From Nonomuraea turcica (GTDB taxonomy: Bacteria; Actinomycetota; Actinomycetes; Streptosporangiales; Streptosporangiaceae), in NCBI RefSeq assembly GCF_030718205.1, contig NZ_JAUZQF010000014.1, positions 248,001 through 312,000 of the forward strand: a DNA stretch of 64,000 nucleotides, written 5' to 3'. Shown piece after piece: positions 59,806 to 64,000 of this stretch. Made by a program: the position numbers and the translations under genes. The first letter of the stretch is position 1, and each line of letters starts with the position of its first letter. Under the pieces are notes generated by a model. It was given only the letters and a program-made list of their open reading frames with translations, was not told where the DNA came from and made no database searches.

Positions 59806-59861
59806 CCCGCGCCGCGCGGTCAAGCGACTGCAAAGGCCGCGTCAGGGCAGAAGTAGCGTTC

Positions 59862-62800
59862 ATGGCAGAGCCATCGGACAACCGCCGGGCCGAGCTGATC
59901 GCCGCGGCCCAGGCGAACTGGATATCGGCGCTCACCGACCTGGGCGGGCGCAACACGCTGCTCTACTACAAGGACCGCCGGGCAGGCACCCTCGACCTGG
60001 CCACGGCCGACCCCGCGAACCTCGAACGCTTCCTCCGCACCGGCTCGATCAGGCTCACCCGCCTGTTCAGCGACGCCGACGCCAGGGCCGACGCGATCAG
60101 ACGCGTGCAGGCCATCCACCGCAAGTCCCGCGAGCTGCTCGAGGAGCGCGGGCTGCGGGCCGCGTACCTGGCCACCGGCATGGCCACATGGGACGAGCTG
60201 TTCCTCGAGCCCGCCGCGCCCGTGCTGCTGCGCGGCCTCACCATCACCCCCACCCGGGCCAGGCACGACGATTTCCACCTCGCGCTCGACGACGAGGTCG
60301 AGGTCAACCCGGTGCTGCTGCACAAGCTCGCCACCGTGTACGGCGCCGACGCCGAGCGCGCCACCGGCGACCACGACCAGCTGCGCGCCATCGCGGCCGC
60401 CGCCGAGGTGCCGGGATTCGACATCCAGGATCGGCGGGTCATCGGCACGTTCACCTACTCCAAACTGCCCATGGTCAGGGACATGCAGGCGGCGGGCGAG
60501 CTGCTGGCCGACAGCGACGTGGTGGCAGCCATCGCCGGCGACGCCGAGGCGCAGGAACTGCTGTCGGGCGATAGGGGGGAGGTGCTGGAGCTGGACTCGC
60601 CGGAGGACGACTACTCGGTGCTCGACGCCGACTCCTCTCAGCGCAGTACCATCGACGCCGTGCTGTCCGGCCGCAGTCTCGTGATCCACGGGCCGCCGGG
60701 CACCGGCAAGAGCCAGACCATCGCGAACCTGATCGCGGCGTTGGTCGCCAAAGGGCGCAAGGTGCTGTTCGTGGCCGAGAAGCGGGCCGCGATCGACGCC
60801 GTGCTGTCCCGCCTCAAGGGCGCCGACCTGGGGGACCTGGTGCTCGACATCCACGAGGGCACGCGTGACCGGCTGCGCATCGCCCGGGACCTGGGCGACA
60901 CGCTCGACCTCGCCCAGACCGTGACCGAAGGGCCCGAGCAGGAGCTGGACCGGCGGCTCATCGACCGGCAGCGCCGGCTGTCGCGGCACGTGGCGGGGCT
61001 GCACGAGCCGCGCCCGCCGTGGGGAGTGTCGGCGTTCCAGATCCAGTCGGCGCTGCTCGGCGTGCCGGCCGAGGCGCGTACGCCGGTGCGGCTCTTCCCG
61101 CCCGAGCACATCGACCGCGAGGCGGCCGACCGGATCAGGGACGAGCTGCGCGACTTCGCCCACCTGGGCGGGTTCACCCTGCGTCCCGGCAGCACCCCCT
61201 GGTACGGGGCGTCGCTGCGGACCGCCGAGCAGGCCCGGCAGGCCGCCGATCTCGCGTCCCGCCTGCATTCGCATCTGCTGCCGCTGCTGGCGTACCGGGT
61301 GGACCAGGCGTGCGCCGAGGCCGGCCTGCGCGCGCCCGAGGGGCACCGGGAACGGGTGACGGTGCTGCAGCTCTTCGCCGGGGTCGCGCAGACGATGCGG
61401 CGCCTGTCGCCCCGCGTCTTCGAGTCGGATCCTTCCCGCCTGGCCGCCGCCGCCGGCGATGGCACCGCCGGCGATGGTCCCCTGGGGCTGCGGGAGCGTC
61501 ACGCGCTGCGCAAGCGGGCGCGTGCCCTGTGGCTGGGCGCCGGCAAGCCGGAGCGCGCCGAGCTGCACGCGGCGCTGGCGGAGGCGGCCGAGCAGCTCGC
61601 CGAGTGGGACGCCCGCCGCCTCCCGCCACCCGCGCCGGACGCCTGGCGCGCCGGCCCCGACGGCACCTCCCCGTCCGGCAGGCCGCCGTGGCCGCCGTCC
61701 GATCTCGGCGGGCTGCTGCGGCTGCAGGCCGAGTGCGAGGCACAGCTGGCCTCCCTGCGCGCCTACGTACGCGTCCCCGACGACCCCGGCGAGGTCCTCG
61801 CCGCGCTCTGCGCCGACCGCGACACCGCGTGGAAACTCCCCAGACTGTACGACCTGGGCATGCGGTTCGACGCCCTGGGCCTCGGTCAGCTCCTCGACGA
61901 CCTGGCACGCAAGCAGGCGACGGCGGACCTGGCGGCGGCCGCGTTCGACCACGCCTGGTACTCCTCCATCCTCGACCACGTCAGGGTCAGCGACCCGCGG
62001 TACGCCGCGGAAAGGGGAGACGCGCTCGACGAGATCGCCGGCGACTTCCGTGAGCGCGACATCCGGCACCTGGCCGCCAACCGGGCACGGGTCCGCAGGG
62101 CGTGGGCGGTCCGGCTGCGCGACGCCGAGGACCGGCACCCGCTCCAGGCCAGGGTGATCCGCAAGCAGGCGGCTCTGCGCCGGGGCCAGCTACCGCTGCG
62201 CCGCCTGCTCGACCAGACGGGCGATGTGCTGTTCGCGCTCAAGCCGTGCTGGGCCATGTCCCCGCTGATCGTCAGCCAGGTGCTCCCCGCGACCAGGCTG
62301 TTCGACGTGGTGATCTTCGACGAGGCCAGCCAGATCGTGCCCGCCGACGCGGTCCCGTCCGTCATGCGGGCGCACCAGATCGTGGTCGCCGGCGACGACC
62401 GGCAGCTCCCGCCGACGAACTTCTTCCGGCAGGTGGGTGACGGGGCCGATGACGCCGAGGACGAGGAGAGCATGGTGTCGTTCGGCGCGGGGTTCGAGTC
62501 GGTGCTGGACGCGCTCCGCCCGCTGTTGCCGACATGGCCGCTGACCTGGCACTACCGGAGCAGGGACGAGCGGCTGGTGGCGTTCTCGAACGCGCGCATC
62601 TATGGCGGCGCGCTGACCACGTTCCCCGGCGTGTCGCGCGGTGACTGCCTGCGGCACGTGGTCGTCGCCCAGCCGGCGGCCCCGACCACCGGGCCCGGTC
62701 AGGAGGCGTCGGTGCCGGCCGAGGTGGACAAGGTCGTGGAGCTGGTGCTGGACCACGCCCGCGCCCGCCCGGGCGAGTCGCTCGGCGTGATCGCGCTCGG

Positions 62801-63743
62801 CATGCGCCACGCCGAACGCGTCGACCAGGCGCTGCGGGAGGCGCTGGCCGAGCATCCCGAGTTGGAGGACTTCTTCGCCGAGGACGCGCCGGAGCCGTTC
62901 TTCGTCAAGAACCTCGAACGCGTCCAGGGTGACGAACGTGACGCGATCATCCTCACCATCGGGTACGGCAAGCACCGCGACGGCCGCATGCGCTACCAGT
63001 GGGGCCCGCTGCTGCGTGACGGCGGCGAGCGCCGGCTGAACGTGGCCGCCACCCGCGCCAAGCACCGGCTCACCCTGGTCAGCTCGTTCTCCAGCCACGA
63101 CGTGGACCCCGCCCGCGTCACCAAGGCAGGAGCCCGGCTGCTGGCCGACTACCTGGAGTACGCGGGCTCCGGCGGCACCCCCGCCGACGCCTCGGGCGGC
63201 ACGGCACTCAATCCGTTCGAGGCCGACGTACGCGACCGGCTGGCCAGGCACGGCATCACCGTCGTCCCGCAGTACGGCGTCGGCGGTTTCCGTGTCGACT
63301 TCGCCGCCACCCACCCGAGGGACCCCGACCGCATGGTCCTGGCGATCGAGGCCGACGGCGCCTCCTACCGCGACTCGCGCAGCGTGCGCGACCGCGACCG
63401 GCTGCGCAAGGAGCACCTGGAACGGCTCGGCTGGAACTTCCACCGCCTGTGGTCCACGAACTGGTTCCACAACCCGCAGGCCGAGGCGGACAAGCTGCGC
63501 AAGGCGTATCAGGAGGCGGTCGCGGCGTACGAACCCGAGCCTGAACCCGAGCGGGCGCCGGAGCCGCCGCCGCCGCCCCACGCGGCCGCGGAGCCGGACC
63601 ACCGGCCGCCGGGGCCCCGGCGCGAGCTGGAGCGGCGCACGCGAGCGCCTGCCGCGGAGTTGGACGGCCGTTCGCGGGCGCAGGGCGGGGAGTTGGACGG
63701 CCGTTCACAGGCGCCGGGCGGGGAGCTGGACCGGCCCGGCTGA
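59862..63743 (+). CDS. DUF4011-helicase-Vsr-like nuclease (Hhe-like defence architecture)
   Basis: 1293 aa. The N-terminal DUF4011-type region (TDLGGRNTLLYYKDRRAGTLDL) is followed by a superfamily-1 helicase: Walker A GPPGTGKSQT (~276-285), Walker B VVIFDEASQI (~815), GDDRQLPPT, HYRSRDERLVAFSN and VAATRAKHRLTLV. The C-terminal ~90-residue Vsr/MTES-1575-like nuclease has VDFA and AIEADGASY as acidic centre. After it comes a Pro/Glu tail with three degenerate E-L-D-G-R-S repeats. ATG 59862 is the family-like start; ATG 59802, overlapping the permease stop, is possible. Nothing ties it to sugar uptake. Confidence 0.87.
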   Translation: MAEPSDNRRAELIAAAQANWISALTDLGGRNTLLYYKDRRAGTLDLATADPANLERFLRTGSIRLTRLFSDADARADAIRRVQAIHRKSRELLEERGLRAAYLATGMATWDELFLEPAAPVLLRGLTITPTRARHDDFHLALDDEVEVNPVLLHKLATVYGADAERATGDHDQLRAIAAAAEVPGFDIQDRRVIGTFTYSKLPMVRDMQAAGELLADSDVVAAIAGDAEAQELLSGDRGEVLELDSPEDDYSVLDADSSQRSTIDAVLSGRSLVIHGPPGTGKSQTIANLIAALVAKGRKVLFVAEKRAAIDAVLSRLKGADLGDLVLDIHEGTRDRLRIARDLGDTLDLAQTVTEGPEQELDRRLIDRQRRLSRHVAGLHEPRPPWGVSAFQIQSALLGVPAEARTPVRLFPPEHIDREAADRIRDELRDFAHLGGFTLRPGSTPWYGASLRTAEQARQAADLASRLHSHLLPLLAYRVDQACAEAGLRAPEGHRERVTVLQLFAGVAQTMRRLSPRVFESDPSRLAAAAGDGTAGDGPLGLRERHALRKRARALWLGAGKPERAELHAALAEAAEQLAEWDARRLPPPAPDAWRAGPDGTSPSGRPPWPPSDLGGLLRLQAECEAQLASLRAYVRVPDDPGEVLAALCADRDTAWKLPRLYDLGMRFDALGLGQLLDDLARKQATADLAAAAFDHAWYSSILDHVRVSDPRYAAERGDALDEIAGDFRERDIRHLAANRARVRRAWAVRLRDAEDRHPLQARVIRKQAALRRGQLPLRRLLDQTGDVLFALKPCWAMSPLIVSQVLPATRLFDVVIFDEASQIVPADAVPSVMRAHQIVVAGDDRQLPPTNFFRQVGDGADDAEDEESMVSFGAGFESVLDALRPLLPTWPLTWHYRSRDERLVAFSNARIYGGALTTFPGVSRGDCLRHVVVAQPAAPTTGPGQEASVPAEVDKVVELVLDHARARPGESLGVIALGMRHAERVDQALREALAEHPELEDFFAEDAPEPFFVKNLERVQGDERDAIILTIGYGKHRDGRMRYQWGPLLRDGGERRLNVAATRAKHRLTLVSSFSSHDVDPARVTKAGARLLADYLEYAGSGGTPADASGGTALNPFEADVRDRLARHGITVVPQYGVGGFRVDFAATHPRDPDRMVLAIEADGASYRDSRSVRDRDRLRKEHLERLGWNFHRLWSTNWFHNPQAEADKLRKAYQEAVAAYEPEPEPERAPEPPPPPHAAAEPDHRPPGPRRELERRTRAPAAELDGRSRAQGGELDGRSQAPGGELDRPG

Positions 63744-63754
63744 CGTCCCGATCA

Positions 63755-63784
63755 AGCGGGCGGCCCCGGCGAGGGCCGCCCGCT
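63755..63784. terminator. Bidirectional hairpin terminator
   Basis: Perfect 12-bp stem AGCGGGCGGCCC / GGGCCGCCCGCT with a 6-nt loop between the helicase stop and the convergent last gene. Confidence 0.85.
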
Positions 63785-64000
63785 CAGCTCAGCGTCTCCC
63801 ACCAGCCGTCCACCGCCGGCGCCGCGGTGGTGTCGACGGCCTCGCCCGGCCGCGGCACGACGATCTTGACGTCGCGCGCCTTGGCCTCCCGCCACAGCCG
63901 ATCGACCGGCTCCGCCCACGGGTGCAGAGCCAGCGTGAACGTCGCCCAGTGCACCGGCAGCAACAGCTCGCCCCCAAGGTCGAGCTGGGCGTTGACGGCC
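63784..64000 (-). CDS. Metallo-beta-lactamase-fold hydrolase, C-terminal fragment
   Basis: The last ~71 codons; the gene runs off the window. LLLPVHWATFTLALHPWAEPV and VVPRPGE (each within 20 residues in this entry's frame) match the C-terminus of NAPE-PLD/UlaG-like metal-dependent hydrolases; the zinc motif lies upstream, outside the window. Confidence 0.82.
   Translation of the reverse strand, partial: AVNAQLDLGGELLLPVHWATFTLALHPWAEPVDRLWREAKARDVKIVVPRPGEAVDTTAAPAVDGWWETLS

Noticed and set aside
63640..63740. CRISPR-like repeats near the helicase end
   Set aside because: In-frame codon repeats encoding an E-L-D-G-R-S tail; units touch without spacers.

Overview
The window is high-GC actinomycete chromosomal DNA. 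GTG and TTG starts are common, stop/start overlaps are frequent, and the gene content (PL3 pectate lyase with a ricin-type domain, DUF5937-ArsR, DUF4239, secreted coiled-coil proteins) fits a Streptosporangiaceae-like or Streptomyces-like soil organism. The genus cannot be fixed from sequence reading alone.

Bases 1-29955 (host): the end of a LacZ-type beta-galactosidase; a divergent second-type EF-Tu beside a Fic enzyme; an MFS exporter divergent from an ArsR-like regulator; a multicopper oxidase pair beside an XRE/NB-ARC/TPR regulator; two secreted polysaccharide lyases; a peptide-uptake operon (binding protein, two permeases, two ATPases, an M24-fold protein, an enolase-superfamily epimerase) divergent from an Lrp/AsnC regulator; then an epimerase, DUF4239 and membrane proteins, a phosphotransferase, a flavoprotein, a Ser/Thr kinase and a secreted coiled-coil protein.

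Bases 29956-48663: a complete actinomycete integrative and conjugative element (AICE) of the pSAM2 type, about 18.7 kb. A 17-bp direct repeat (CACATCTCGGTGTACTA) bounds it. The attachment site is not a tRNA gene but the shared 3' ends of two convergent protein genes, and both reading frames are restored. Inside, one long minus-strand gene train runs from 39400 to 30030: a leading gene, FtsK-like Tra, DUF2637 Spd, more than a dozen tiny mostly Cys4 zinc-ribbon genes, then repSA, xis and int. Many of these tiny genes overlap their neighbours by stop/start. Divergent from it are a UTRA-only protein, a KorSA-like GntR repressor and a Pif-like Nudix protein. The right third (about 42.4-48.2 kb) is AT-richer cargo: a membrane/PLD-like protein, an Mrr-like nuclease, a proteasome-like Ntn-hydrolase fused to HAF repeats (T1, D17 and K33 at the canonical spacing), and a HEPN-like protein. 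This cargo is the best candidate for an undescribed, possibly defensive, system.

Bases 48661-64000 (host): an epoxide hydrolase; an orphan sugar-ABC ATPase; a DeoR regulator; a secreted PA14-GH2 glycosidase followed by a complete YtfQ-YtfR-YtfT-YjfF-type sugar ABC operon (galactofuranose-type by family); a DUF4011-helicase-Vsr protein resembling the Hhe defence architecture; and the end of a metallo-beta-lactamase-fold gene. No tRNA, rRNA or CRISPR array was seen.
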